The notes below the pieces were generated by a model, which did no database searches, was not told where the DNA came from, and worked only from the letters and a program-made list of their open reading frames with translations. Source: Pseudomonas lini (lineage in GTDB: Bacteria; Pseudomonadota; Gammaproteobacteria; Pseudomonadales; Pseudomonadaceae). From it: 64,000 nucleotides of DNA. A program made the position numbers and the translations under genes. The stretch lies in assembly GCF_030812475.1 (NCBI RefSeq), contig NZ_JAUSSR010000007.1, positions 62,001 to 126,000 of the forward strand. The letters are read 5' to 3'. Below, in pieces: positions 18,071 to 27,222 of this stretch. Position 1 is the first letter of the stretch. Every line of letters begins with the position of its first letter.

Positions 18071-18994
18071 TTATATGGTGAAACGAACGCCAGGTTTAGC
18101 CCGCTCATCCACCGTCAATTCAAACACGTCCGGGCGCGCATAGTGTCCGACCACGTCGAAGTCATAGCGTGCGCGCACCAGCTCGTCAGTGTCGATTTCA
18201 GCGATCAACAATCCGGGCCCACCGCGAAGCGGCCCAGCCAGGATGTCACCCATCGGTCCAACGATGACACTGCCACCGGCAATCAACGGCCGGTCCGCTG
18301 GCCAGTTGGCGATTTCCACCCCCAGGGCCTGCGGTGAGTCCTGAACCTGGCAGGCGCTGACCACGAAGCAACGCCCTTCATGGGCGATGTGGCGCATGCT
18401 CACTTGCCACATCTCTCGCTCGTCCACCGTTGGCGCGCACCAGACCTCCACGCCCTTGGCGTACATCGCGGTTCGCAGCAGCGGCATCATGTTTTCCCAG
18501 CACACCGCCGCTCCGATCCGCCCGACTCGACTGTCGATAACCGGCAAGGTCGAACCATCGCCCTTGCCCCAGATCAGCCGTTCAGTACCAGTCGGCATCA
18601 ACTTGCGGTGTCTGGCTACCAGCCCTGCCTGCGGATCGAAGTACAACGCGGTGCAATACAACGTGCTGCCAGCGCGTTCGATGACACCCATCACCAAATT
18701 GGCCCCGGTACGCGCCGACAAGCCGGCCAACGCCTCGGTTTCCACACCGGGCACGTCGATGGCATTGGCGAAATAGCGGGCAAAGGCCTCACGGCCTTCC
18801 GGCAGTCGATAACCCAACTGGGTGCCAAAGCCTTCGCCCTTGGGGTAACCGCCGAGCAACGCTTCGGGCATGACCACCAGCGCGGCGCCGGATTCAACAA
18901 TGGCCTGCTCATACGACAGAATCTGCGACAGGGTCACTTCCTTGCCACCGGGCAAGGCGCCGACTTGCAGCGCAGCAACAATTGACTTGGGCAT
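18071..18994 (-). CDS. Nitrilase (carbon-nitrogen hydrolase)
   Basis: 307 residues with the complete catalytic triad: Glu44 in [12 protein letters not shown], Lys131 in [13 protein letters not shown] and Cys165 in [14 protein letters not shown]. The CWEN context and the GKGDGSTL segment match true nitrilases of the aliphatic or plant NIT4-like type rather than amidases, so it should hydrolyse R-CN to the acid and ammonia, possibly beta-cyanoalanine or small aliphatic nitriles. CGGAG lies upstream of the ATG at 18994. It is divergent from a LysR gene 84 bases away, which is the obvious regulator. Confidence 0.88.
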   Translation of the reverse strand: MPKSIVAALQVGALPGGKEVTLSQILSYEQAIVESGAALVVMPEALLGGYPKGEGFGTQLGYRLPEGREAFARYFANAIDVPGVETEALAGLSARTGANLVMGVIERAGSTLYCTALYFDPQAGLVARHRKLMPTGTERLIWGKGDGSTLPVIDSRVGRIGAAVCWENMMPLLRTAMYAKGVEVWCAPTVDEREMWQVSMRHIAHEGRCFVVSACQVQDSPQALGVEIANWPADRPLIAGGSVIVGPMGDILAGPLRGGPGLLIAEIDTDELVRARYDFDVVGHYARPDVFELTVDERAKPGVRFTI

Positions 18995-19078
18995 GACAAT
19001 CTCCGAAAGGGAACGAGGTATTGCTCATTCTCGGCCGTCGTCTGATCATGAATAAAGACCAACTCACTACTGAATGAT

Positions 19079-19996
19079 ATGAGCCACATGAATATTGCCA
19101 CCGTGGATCTCAACCTGCTTAAAGTCTTTGAAGCCTTGCACGATGAGTCCAGTGCCAGCCGCGCCGCGTTGCGCCTGGGCGTCACGCAATCGGCGGTCAG
19201 TGCCGCCTTGCGCCGGTTGCGCGAGTTGTATGGCGATCAATTGTTCGTGCGCACCGGCCGCGGCCTGGCGCCGACGCTTAAGGCCAACCAATTGAAACCG
19301 GTGGTCAGCGAGGCGCTGGACAAATGCCGGCAAAGCCTGGCGATGGTGGATCCGGGGGCCGATCACTACGACGGGCGCTCGGTCACCCTGGGTATGTCGG
19401 ATGATTTCGAGATCGCCTATGGGCGTAGATTGATAGAAGAAATAGCCCAGCGCGCGCCCAGGCTGCGGCTGATCTTTCGCCAGACCCACAGCCAGATCGT
19501 CGCCCGGGCGTTGATGGATCGCAGCATTGACCTGGCAATCACCGCTGGCGGTTTCGCCGAACGATTGCTCAGCCGGCAGGTGCTCGGCGAAGGCAGCTAC
19601 CAGTGCCTGGTCGATCCGACGAGCCTGGCCGACGGACAACAAAGCATCAGCCTGGAAGAGTTCGTTGCCCGCGAGCACATCCTGGTGTCGTCCGGCGGTT
19701 TTATCGGGATCACCGATGAAGGGTTGGCCGCACTGGGCTTGAGTCGACGGGTTAGCGCCTCGACCACGCACTTTGCGGCATTGCCGCACTTGCTCAAGGG
19801 CAGCCAGGCGGTGGCGACGATTCCGGCGCACGCCGCCCAAAGCATCGCAGCGCTCAGCGGCCTGGCACTGCTGCCCTGCCCGCTGGACTTGCCGCGTTAC
19901 CCGATCGAATTGGGTTGGCGCACCGGCGCGCGGCTGGATCCGGTGGTTTTGAAAGTGCGAGCAGCCATTGTCGCGAGCTTTGCGCACGCGCAATAA
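19079..19996 (+). CDS. LysR-type regulator, divergent from nitrilase
   Basis: About 305 residues. N-terminal winged HTH (DLNLLKVFEALHDESSASRA; VTQSAVSAALRRLRELYGD) and a periplasmic-binding-like effector domain (SVTLGMSDDFEIAYG onward), closest in style to NodD/SyrM-like members. Start could also be ATG 19088; neither has a strong ribosome-binding site. Divergent arrangement with the nitrilase gene predicts that it binds the 84-base shared region and controls the nitrilase in response to the nitrile or product. T-N11-A type half-sites are present but not unique. Confidence 0.88.
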   Translation: MSHMNIATVDLNLLKVFEALHDESSASRAALRLGVTQSAVSAALRRLRELYGDQLFVRTGRGLAPTLKANQLKPVVSEALDKCRQSLAMVDPGADHYDGRSVTLGMSDDFEIAYGRRLIEEIAQRAPRLRLIFRQTHSQIVARALMDRSIDLAITAGGFAERLLSRQVLGEGSYQCLVDPTSLADGQQSISLEEFVAREHILVSSGGFIGITDEGLAALGLSRRVSASTTHFAALPHLLKGSQAVATIPAHAAQSIAALSGLALLPCPLDLPRYPIELGWRTGARLDPVVLKVRAAIVASFAHAQ

Positions 19997-20048
19997 CCAT
20001 TTTGCGGTTACACAAAATCCCGTACAGGGGGTAGTGTCAGATGGACAT

Positions 20049-20300
20049 CTATTTCGCAGCCATCAGCCGATTGACTTCACTGCGCACCATGTTCGCAAAT
20101 TCCGGCGGCGACATGCCGTCGAGTTCGGTGCGTACCCACTCGGCCCATTTGCCTTTGCGCTTGGACCGTTCGCCAAACAACCGCGCCGCCTCGCCTTTAG
20201 CTTTGCCCAGGTTGTTTTGCCAGAGTTCGAACAGTCGGGATTTCTCATCTTCAAGCGCGGCGCGCTCGGGAAGGGGTTTGTCGGCCAGATTGAAACTCAT
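20049..20300 (-). CDS. Conserved hypothetical protein, 83 aa
   Basis: Starts at 20300 (MSFNLADKPLPERAALEDEK). Highly charged, helical, no signal peptide or membrane segment; contains LWQNNLGKAKGEAARLFGE and a C-terminal SPPEFANMVRSEVNRLMAA helix. The longer open frame upstream lacks family-like sequence. Ribosome-binding site is weak. I do not recognise a named domain; codon use supports a real gene. Divergent from the DUF883 gene. Confidence 0.65.
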   Translation of the reverse strand: MSFNLADKPLPERAALEDEKSRLFELWQNNLGKAKGEAARLFGERSKRKGKWAEWVRTELDGMSPPEFANMVRSEVNRLMAAK

Positions 20301-20464
20301 GGGAAGTACCCGCTGCGTAAAATGGCGACATCTTACACTGCACAAAGCAATGTCCTGCCCTGGATTTTTCACCAGGATCGAGTCTGCACGCACATCCACT
20401 GCAACTTTTTCATCGGCGACAGACTCCATTGTTCACTGTCCATTTACCTGCAAGGAGTACCTCG

Positions 20465-20782
20465 ATGGCCCGGAAAACCGCCACACAAGTTGCCGAAGAC
20501 CAAATCAAGGATCAGGCCTTCAGCGAACTCCAGGCTCTGATCGAAGAGTCGGAAAAGCTGCTCAAGAGCAGTGCCTCACTGGTCGGTGAGGAAGCTGAGA
20601 CGCTTCGTGGGCAAATCGCCCAGAAACTGCAGCAGGCCCGGGACTCCGTCACCAGTGTCCGCGACCGCACCCTGCCTGCTGTCGAAGCCACCGAAACCTA
20701 TATCGGTGGTCATCCGTGGCAAACCGTGGCCATCTCCGCCGGGTTCGGCCTGGTGGTCGGGTTGCTGCTGGGTCGGCGGTAG
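20465..20782 (+). CDS. DUF883 family protein (ElaB/YqjD-like), C-tail anchored
   Basis: 105 residues. A long amphipathic helix (about residues 8-75) is followed by HPWQTVAISAGFGLVVGLLLGRR, a single C-terminal membrane anchor ending in arginines. This is the layout of ElaB/YqjD/YgaM, inner-membrane proteins that bind stationary-phase ribosomes. AAGGAG at good spacing sets the start at 20465. In E. coli relatives are RpoS-controlled; here no promoter is identifiable. Confidence 0.88.
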   Translation: MARKTATQVAEDQIKDQAFSELQALIEESEKLLKSSASLVGEEAETLRGQIAQKLQQARDSVTSVRDRTLPAVEATETYIGGHPWQTVAISAGFGLVVGLLLGRR

Positions 20783-20790
20783 CTGTAGGT

Positions 20791-20892
20791 TGTAGCAGGA
20801 GCAAGCTTGCTCGCGATGGACGTTAACGATAACGCGTCATTCTGAATGAACGCGGTGCCCTTGAGACCATCGCGAGCAAGCTCGCTTCTACA
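20791..20892. repeat. REP doublet (REPIN), GATGGAC-loop type
   Basis: Arms GGAGCAAGCTTGCTCGCGAT near 20798 and CATCGCGAGCAAGCTCGCTT to 20892. The loop begins GATGGACGTTAACGATAACG, nearly identical to the one at 57445. Confidence 0.85.
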
Positions 20893-20942
20893 TTGGCCGG
20901 CGTTAACCATTGAGTTCGCCGCTCCAGTATGAACAGCAGATG

Positions 20943-21983
20943 TCAGAGCCCCGCCAATCCCCGCAGATCCGCCAACGTTTGAGCATCAAGTTGGATGCCA
21001 TCGGTAGCGGCCTTGGCCCGTTGCTGATGACGTCGATCCCCCGGCAAACGCTTGAGCCCCACCCCGTGCATCTGCCGCACGAGTTCCTGGCTGCGCTCGG
21101 CAAAACTTTGCCCGGCCGCCTTGCTCGGATCGATGACAATCAGCAACTGACCGGTCCAGGGCGTCCTGGCGCCCGGATGGTTCGACCAATCGAACTCGAA
21201 GGAAAAATGGCCCCCGGTCAACGCCGCCGCCAGCAACTCCACCATCATCGATAACGCCGAACCCTTGTGCCCACCGAACGGCAGCAACGCGCCCCCTTCC
21301 AGAATCGCTTTCGGGTCCTGGGTCGGCTGGCCGAGGCTGTCCACGCCCATGCCCGCGGGCAAGCGTTCGCCCTTGCGCGCCGCAATCTGCACATCGCCAT
21401 GGGCAATGGCACTGGTCGCCAGGTCGAAGACGATCGGCTCGCCATCAGCCCGCGGCGCGGCGAAGGCAATCGGGTTGGTCCCGAACAGCGGCCGGTCGGC
21501 ACCGTGAGGCACGACGCAGGTCATGCTGTTGACCACGCTCAGCGCCACCAGCCCTTCATACGCGAAGGGCTCGACATCCGGCCACAAAGCGGCGAAATGG
21601 TGGGAATTACGAATCGCCAGCACCGCAATGCCAGCACTGCGGGCCTTTTCCACCAGCAATGCACGTGCCGCCGCCAGCGCCGGCTGGGCGAAACCGTTGC
21701 CGGCATCGACCCGGACGAAACCCGAGGCCACATCTTCGACCACTGGCACGGCCTGGCCATTGACCCAACCGCTCTGCAGCGTCGACACGTAACCGGGAAT
21801 GCGGAATACGCCATGGCTATGGGCGCCATCGCGTTCGGCACCGGCGCAGTTCTGCGCCAGTACGCGAGCGACGTCGGCGGACGTACCATGGCGCAGGAAG
21901 ATCTTCTCAAGCAAGCCCGTCAGTGCTTCGAAGGACAGGTTTTGCGAGACAGCAGTAGACACTTGATCGTGAGGCGCAGACAT
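20943..21983 (-). CDS. dpkA: Delta1-piperideine-2-carboxylate / delta1-pyrroline-2-carboxylate reductase
   Basis: 346 residues of the malate/L-lactate dehydrogenase (Ldh2) fold. The sequence follows Pseudomonas DpkA closely: CAGAERDGAHSHGVFRIPGY with the catalytic histidine, IRNSHHFAALWPDVEPFAYE, NSMTCVVPHGADRPLFGTNP and GGHKGSALSMMVELLAAAL. It reduces the cyclic imines to pipecolate or proline with NADPH, serving D-lysine/D-proline and trans-3-hydroxyproline breakdown. The start at 21983 (MSAPHDQ) matches the family; the open frame extends further upstream without coding character. Divergent from the toxin-like gene. Confidence 0.9.
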   Translation of the reverse strand: MSAPHDQVSTAVSQNLSFEALTGLLEKIFLRHGTSADVARVLAQNCAGAERDGAHSHGVFRIPGYVSTLQSGWVNGQAVPVVEDVASGFVRVDAGNGFAQPALAAARALLVEKARSAGIAVLAIRNSHHFAALWPDVEPFAYEGLVALSVVNSMTCVVPHGADRPLFGTNPIAFAAPRADGEPIVFDLATSAIAHGDVQIAARKGERLPAGMGVDSLGQPTQDPKAILEGGALLPFGGHKGSALSMMVELLAAALTGGHFSFEFDWSNHPGARTPWTGQLLIVIDPSKAAGQSFAERSQELVRQMHGVGLKRLPGDRRHQQRAKAATDGIQLDAQTLADLRGLAGL

Positions 21984-22148
21984 CTGAAGCTCCAGACTAA
22001 TTATTGGAGGGGGCAACAGCGTACGAGGGTTCGCAAACCGATTAACAACGCGACCCGAGCCGGCTGTCAATCTTTCGATTGAATGCCGCTCAACCGGCTC
22101 AATGTAACCGACCCGGCCCGGCACACTGCGATAACTATTTACCACCTT

Positions 22149-22160
22149 GCCCGCGCGGGC
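22149..22160. promoter_or_regulatory. Perfect 12-base GC palindrome between dpkA and the toxin-like gene
   Basis: GCCCGCGCGGGC, 59 bases before the toxin-like start. It could be an operator or a small hairpin in the leader. The region between the divergent genes is 236 bases. Confidence 0.3.
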
Positions 22161-22219
22161 ATCACCTAGGTTGGAGGCCCATTCATTATTCGCCATGTGG
22201 CGATCCTATCGAGACCTCC

Positions 22220-25200
22220 ATGACCACTTCTCCCTCCCCATTGTTTTTTCCGCAAGTGCTGGATGAGCCGGGTTTGCACGAAGAACTCGGAAAAACCCAT
22301 TCCCTTTCAAGCAAAGACTTTTCCTGGCTCAGCCATATCGAATTGGCGAGCGATGAACTTCGACAAAAGCAGACGCCTCCCATGTCTGCCGAAAAACTGT
22401 TGTTGAAGGTTAAGGACAAGGCGCCGGTGCCATTGGCCGGGTGTTTCATGTTGTCATCCACGCCCGACGACAATGGTGCGATTCTGTATACGCCCTACGG
22501 CGGAATCGAAAAGTTCGACGACATCGATTCACTCACGGCAGAGCTGATTCTGCGACTGACCAGCGCGTCCGGGCGCGATGAACTGTTGCGTTTTGCCTCG
22601 ATAGCCCAACGCATCGAACTGGAGGGCGAAACGATCACCGGGATCACTCACGAAATCATCAAGGGCGAAGTATTCGAAGACCAGAAAACAGTCATCCAGA
22701 ACAATCAGCAACACAATGCTCAAGGGCTGCTGGAGGCGTTGATACAAATGCCACCGTTGACAAGCTTGCTCAATGAGATTCTTGACGGTTTGTTAGGCCG
22801 CTCCTTTGCAGGACTGAAGCAACGCGACACCCGGGTCGACTTCGGGATTGATGCGAGTGTGAACCCCGCATCGGGAATATCGATGCCCCTCAGTGACGCG
22901 CTCTTGCTTTTCTATCGTCACCAAGGCTGGCCATCAGACCAGACCATAGCGTTCAGCCATCCGGACCGAACTTTGGCCGCCGACAATCCGGACCAGGCCG
23001 AGCGCGACAATGAGCTATGGAAAAAGGCAGTCAAGACTGCTTCCGCCGGGCTGACCTGGTTGCTCGGCGAAAGACTGCGGGCGTACTGGAATCATGTGCT
23101 GCCGAACGGGCAGACCCGGCGCAAGCGGTTTATCCAGGCCATCAGCGACAACGCTCGGGCGGACTTCCTGTTCAAGCGACAGGACAAGATCATCAGTCCT
23201 GAACAGAGTCGGGCACTGGAGGTTCTATTGGACCGCAGCAGCACTGGAACCACGCAATTGCCGCTGGTCCCCGAAGCTGTGCGCCTGTGGGAACACGCCG
23301 CGAATTACATTGAGTTGGCCGGTTCATTCATGATTGCTCGACCGGATGCCTATCTCTTCACCCCGGCCAGCGGATTGCAGGTACTTGCCAGCCCTGAGGA
23401 TTTGTACGACACCGTGCGCGCCAAGGTCATTGCCAAAGGGCATGACGATGAACTGTACGAATTGTTGACGCAGGAGGATCGCCATCGCTTTCTCGGCTTC
23501 AAGGAAGTTCAGGTTTCCGGCGAAGCGATTGCAGGTTCAGTGTTCGAGTCGCTGTTTGACTCAATCATCGACAAACAGCTGCATAACGTCGAATACGCGC
23601 TCGGGGTGTTTCGTCACAGCGACGGCGACGTGAGTATTGCAGCGCTGTTCGACAAGGCACTGGACGTGCGCAGCATGATCGGCAATCAGTTGTTGGAATT
23701 GCCAACCCAGGGTCGCTGGAGCACCCACCAGGTCATTACGGGGCAATCGCGTCCGTCAATTGTTCTGGCCGACAAGGCGACAGTCATGTCTAAAACCTTC
23801 GAAAGTGTGATGTCAGCTCTCGAGGGGCAGTGGCAGGCGCAATCTGCCGCGACCGGTGCGCTGCAGAGAACCCGCCTGGAAGCCTTGAAACCCGCACTGG
23901 CCCATGCAATGTCAGTGGGTATTCGCGGCGAGGCCAACCTTCGTCGGCTCAATCGCACATTGTCTGAAGTCGACAGCGCTATTGTCGATACGGTACTCGA
24001 CCCCGACCGCCCCACCCGCCGCCAGCGTAAATCACTGAATGGATTTCGCCCGGATGCCTACTGGTTCAGCCTTGAAACCGCAGGCCATACATCGTCACTC
24101 GCCGTGCACCATTGCTTCATGCTCACCGAACGCGGCGGCCTGGACACACGGAATTCCGGCCGGGCGATTCTCTGGACTCCGGCCATGGGGCTGGAGGTCT
24201 TCGAGTCGGTCGCGGCGGCCAGGACCGAGCTGCAACGACGCCTGCTCGATCCGCTCAAGCGACTGACGCTGCTTGAAAACCTCCTGCCTGCCGAGCGTAT
24301 GTTCCATAAAAAGTACGAACTGGGTAATTTCCGGCCCATCGAGAACAATCTGCTGCTCCATCGCCAGCAGACGGCCATTGAGCATTTTCTGGCGGTTTGC
24401 GACGGCGTTCGCGCGCTGAAACTGACAGAAACAAAACAGGAAAAAGCCCTGGACGCACTCAAGCGCCAACCCACAGCCACCAATCTGCAGAGGGCCAAAG
24501 CTATTGGCGAGGCCATTGCCACCCAGCAGACCTTGCCAGCCTGGCTAGGGATGGCATCACTTGAGCAACAGCAAAAACATGTCGAAATAATGGAGCAACA
24601 CCGCCATAGCCTGTTGGAGGGTAAAGATTATCTACATGGCATAAAAACCCTGGCTGTCTATGTGCACGAGCAACTGGAGTCCCTGCAAAAAACCCGCTTC
24701 CAGGGCAAATTCATTAACCCCGATCATGTCAAGGTCACACCTGCCTTAGCCATCGCTGGCCCCGCGCAAACGTTGACCGAGTTTGCCCTGAATCACGTCA
24801 ATGTGCTCCAGGGAACAGGTTTTTCCATCGCCTCGACCGCCTCAAAACCGCTGCCGAAAGGGATGGATACCCAAGCTGTCAAGCAGCTGCTGTTACAGCT
24901 GAACATCAAGTCAGTGTATGAACAGTTGCTGTCGGCTCAATTGTCAGGTGATAGCGACGATGCCAAAGCACGCAAGCTACGCTACTTCCAGCAGTTACCC
25001 TGGCACCTGCTACAGGAAGCCCACGCGCTTAAACTGCAAGAGCAACTGTCGGAGCAGGCATTCGACGCAATCGAGCAGCTACTGGACATGCCCAATGCCA
25101 CCGCACGGGCTGCGGTCAAAGGGGCAGACGCTATCATCCGCCCGTTGCAGTTGATCTCCACGGCCGGTGCCACAGCTACCGAGGCCCTGGGGATGTACCT

Positions 25201-27052
25201 GATCAGCCCGGGCAAAGACGTGGCCGGTCCGCAGGTGCTCTACGCGCCCTATTTTGTCGGACTACCCTTCACCGAGTTCGAGACCGAGACCGACCTGCTT
25301 GCCGCACTCAATACACCAGGACCGTTGCAAGACTTGTTGATCCGGCGCCTGCCTGAATCGTCTCGGGCGACGTATCAAAACCTGCTCGAATCCACCGTGG
25401 GCGAACCCACGGAAATCACCCTCGCTTCAAATCCCGTTACCGGCAATGTGCTGGAGCGACTATTCCAGGACAACATCTTGCTGCTGAGGGAGATGCTGGG
25501 CAGTCAATCCACGGCTACCGCGCGCACCGATTGGGAAAAAGCCAAGGAGCTGTTCAGTTCCGGAATCAAGCTGGTGTCCGGGTTTCTGCCTGGTAAATTG
25601 TCCTGTGCTCTGTTTCTGTGGCAGGCGTACAAGGATTTCAAGGACTCTGCGGATGCGCTTCAAGACCAGCACTGGAAACGCGCATTCAAATCCTTCATCT
25701 CTGGTGCTGCGCAGATGGTCACCATGGGGCGGCTAATGCAGGGCAATCCGGCCTCTACTCCTGAGTCAGTCACCTCGACAGAACTTCCCCCAGAACAACC
25801 TGTAGTAACGCCTCAGTGGTCAGCCATCAACACCACCTCCGCGAGCCGGACCACAGCGCAACCTTACGAAGCACCGACTGTCGAGTTGGAAAAATTCAAG
25901 AAAGATGCAACGCAGGGCACCTATCGCGACCCCACGACCACGCATTATTACGCCCCTGTTTTGGGCAAGGTCTATCGGGTCGAAAAAAAGGGTCGGGCTT
26001 GGCGCATGATTAACGAAAAGCAAAAGGGACCGAGCCTCGAAGCCGCTCCCGGCGGTGAACTGGTGCCCGCAGCCGACGTGCATTCCATTCACTATGGCAA
26101 AGCTGTCTCAGATCTCGCCAACAAGTACATCACCAGGAAAAAAGCCGAGGCCACACTGAACATCGAAGCAACGGGCATGAAGGAAATTCATCGAATGTAT
26201 CCCGCGAAAGCGCAGGCCATCGTGGAGGCGATGGAGCTGGCCAGGAAGTATGCCTTCAATTGCCTGCACAATTTGATACAAGTGAGCATCAATACACCCG
26301 GCACTAGACTCGACACCTTCCTGAAATCGTTTTTTGACGCGAGCGTAATCGATACCGCGATTCTGGACAAAATAAAAAAGGTCATCGTGCCCATTTGCAA
26401 GGCATTGGTGGACCCGGGGCTGGACGAATTGGATAACAAACGCTTCGTCGTCGGTATCAACCGTTCAACGACTGACCAAATGATCGCATTTGTCATCGAA
26501 ACCGACCGCCAACAAAAAGTGCATTTCACAGAACACTTCTTCGATCCGCAATTGGATTGGTACAAATTCAGTCTCACCGCACCGTTCGATGTAGATGCCC
26601 ATGCCCGGGCATCGACGCTGATCCATGAGTTTTCACATCATTTCGCCAAGGCGCTCGACATCGCTTATCTGGAGGCAAGACGCCCTTTCTCTGACCTCAT
26701 CTCAACCGTCACGAGGTTGGGGCAGAAGTACAAGACACACCAGGTAAAGTTCCAGCGTGAAGCTCTGTCCCTGGCGACGCCCCGTGACGAGTTGTTTGCC
26801 CGCTGGAACAGTACGCTGTCGTCATGGGTAAGCCTGGATTCGATATACGAAACCGAGCATATCGGCAAGGAAATAAAAAAAATAACCGGTGCCAAAACGA
26901 TGAGCGAGGCCCGGACCGCCTTCCTGGACCGTGTGACGCCGGATCTACGGATCGATACAATTTTACGCAATGCGGACTCACTCGCGATGCTCATCTGTGA
27001 GATGGGCCGGGAGCTGGACCCGGTACCGGTTAGACCGGCCGTCGTCCCTTGA
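22220..27052 (+). CDS. Large dermonecrotic-toxin-like (DUF6543-type) protein with C-terminal HExxH metallopeptidase-like domain
   Basis: 1610 residues, the longest gene here and visibly poorer in GC than its neighbours. The N-terminal and middle parts are long helical segments in the style of Pseudomonas proteins annotated as dermonecrotic toxin/DUF6543. Two blocks share the pattern LxRFxxIAQRIExxGETITGI and are probably internal repeats (near residues 130 and 410). A hydrophobic stretch at about 1110-1165 (GIKLVSGFLPGKLSCALFLW) may insert in membranes. The C-terminal 180 residues hold LIHEFSHHFAKALDIAYLE (His1469, Glu1470, His1473, candidate third ligand Asp1480) and NADSLAMLICEM (1584-1595), the two signatures of aspzincin-like M35 peptidases. 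No signal peptide or T3S tag is recognised. The start at 22220 has only a weak GAG site. Likely a secreted or contact-delivered toxin against eukaryotes or competitors; no immunity gene is visible next to it. Confidence 0.72.
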   Translation: MTTSPSPLFFPQVLDEPGLHEELGKTHSLSSKDFSWLSHIELASDELRQKQTPPMSAEKLLLKVKDKAPVPLAGCFMLSSTPDDNGAILYTPYGGIEKFDDIDSLTAELILRLTSASGRDELLRFASIAQRIELEGETITGITHEIIKGEVFEDQKTVIQNNQQHNAQGLLEALIQMPPLTSLLNEILDGLLGRSFAGLKQRDTRVDFGIDASVNPASGISMPLSDALLLFYRHQGWPSDQTIAFSHPDRTLAADNPDQAERDNELWKKAVKTASAGLTWLLGERLRAYWNHVLPNGQTRRKRFIQAISDNARADFLFKRQDKIISPEQSRALEVLLDRSSTGTTQLPLVPEAVRLWEHAANYIELAGSFMIARPDAYLFTPASGLQVLASPEDLYDTVRAKVIAKGHDDELYELLTQEDRHRFLGFKEVQVSGEAIAGSVFESLFDSIIDKQLHNVEYALGVFRHSDGDVSIAALFDKALDVRSMIGNQLLELPTQGRWSTHQVITGQSRPSIVLADKATVMSKTFESVMSALEGQWQAQSAATGALQRTRLEALKPALAHAMSVGIRGEANLRRLNRTLSEVDSAIVDTVLDPDRPTRRQRKSLNGFRPDAYWFSLETAGHTSSLAVHHCFMLTERGGLDTRNSGRAILWTPAMGLEVFESVAAARTELQRRLLDPLKRLTLLENLLPAERMFHKKYELGNFRPIENNLLLHRQQTAIEHFLAVCDGVRALKLTETKQEKALDALKRQPTATNLQRAKAIGEAIATQQTLPAWLGMASLEQQQKHVEIMEQHRHSLLEGKDYLHGIKTLAVYVHEQLESLQKTRFQGKFINPDHVKVTPALAIAGPAQTLTEFALNHVNVLQGTGFSIASTASKPLPKGMDTQAVKQLLLQLNIKSVYEQLLSAQLSGDSDDAKARKLRYFQQLPWHLLQEAHALKLQEQLSEQAFDAIEQLLDMPNATARAAVKGADAIIRPLQLISTAGATATEALGMYLISPGKDVAGPQVLYAPYFVGLPFTEFETETDLLAALNTPGPLQDLLIRRLPESSRATYQNLLESTVGEPTEITLASNPVTGNVLERLFQDNILLLREMLGSQSTATARTDWEKAKELFSSGIKLVSGFLPGKLSCALFLWQAYKDFKDSADALQDQHWKRAFKSFISGAAQMVTMGRLMQGNPASTPESVTSTELPPEQPVVTPQWSAINTTSASRTTAQPYEAPTVELEKFKKDATQGTYRDPTTTHYYAPVLGKVYRVEKKGRAWRMINEKQKGPSLEAAPGGELVPAADVHSIHYGKAVSDLANKYITRKKAEATLNIEATGMKEIHRMYPAKAQAIVEAMELARKYAFNCLHNLIQVSINTPGTRLDTFLKSFFDASVIDTAILDKIKKVIVPICKALVDPGLDELDNKRFVVGINRSTTDQMIAFVIETDRQQKVHFTEHFFDPQLDWYKFSLTAPFDVDAHARASTLIHEFSHHFAKALDIAYLEARRPFSDLISTVTRLGQKYKTHQVKFQREALSLATPRDELFARWNSTLSSWVSLDSIYETEHIGKEIKKITGAKTMSEARTAFLDRVTPDLRIDTILRNADSLAMLICEMGRELDPVPVRPAVVP

Positions 27053-27111
27053 GCCCCGAGGGCTATTGCCTGTTCTTCACGCGTTTTACGGATACGGCAT
27101 GACGGCTACCG

Positions 27112-27138
27112 GATTTTCAGGGTGCTCAACTGAAAATC
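27112..27138 (+). terminator. AT-rich hairpin after the toxin-like gene
   Basis: GATTTTCAG (27112-27120) pairs perfectly with CTGAAAATC (27130-27138) over nine bases of loop. It lacks a strong T-run, so it may be a weak terminator or an operator for the FecR gene 85 bases further on. Confidence 0.4.
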
Positions 27139-27222
27139 ATTGCTCTTTGATGGGTAATTGCCATGACGGTTGTTCTCGCCGACTTCGCGCAAGGTTAGAA
27201 TGCAGGAAATCAGGATGAGTCA

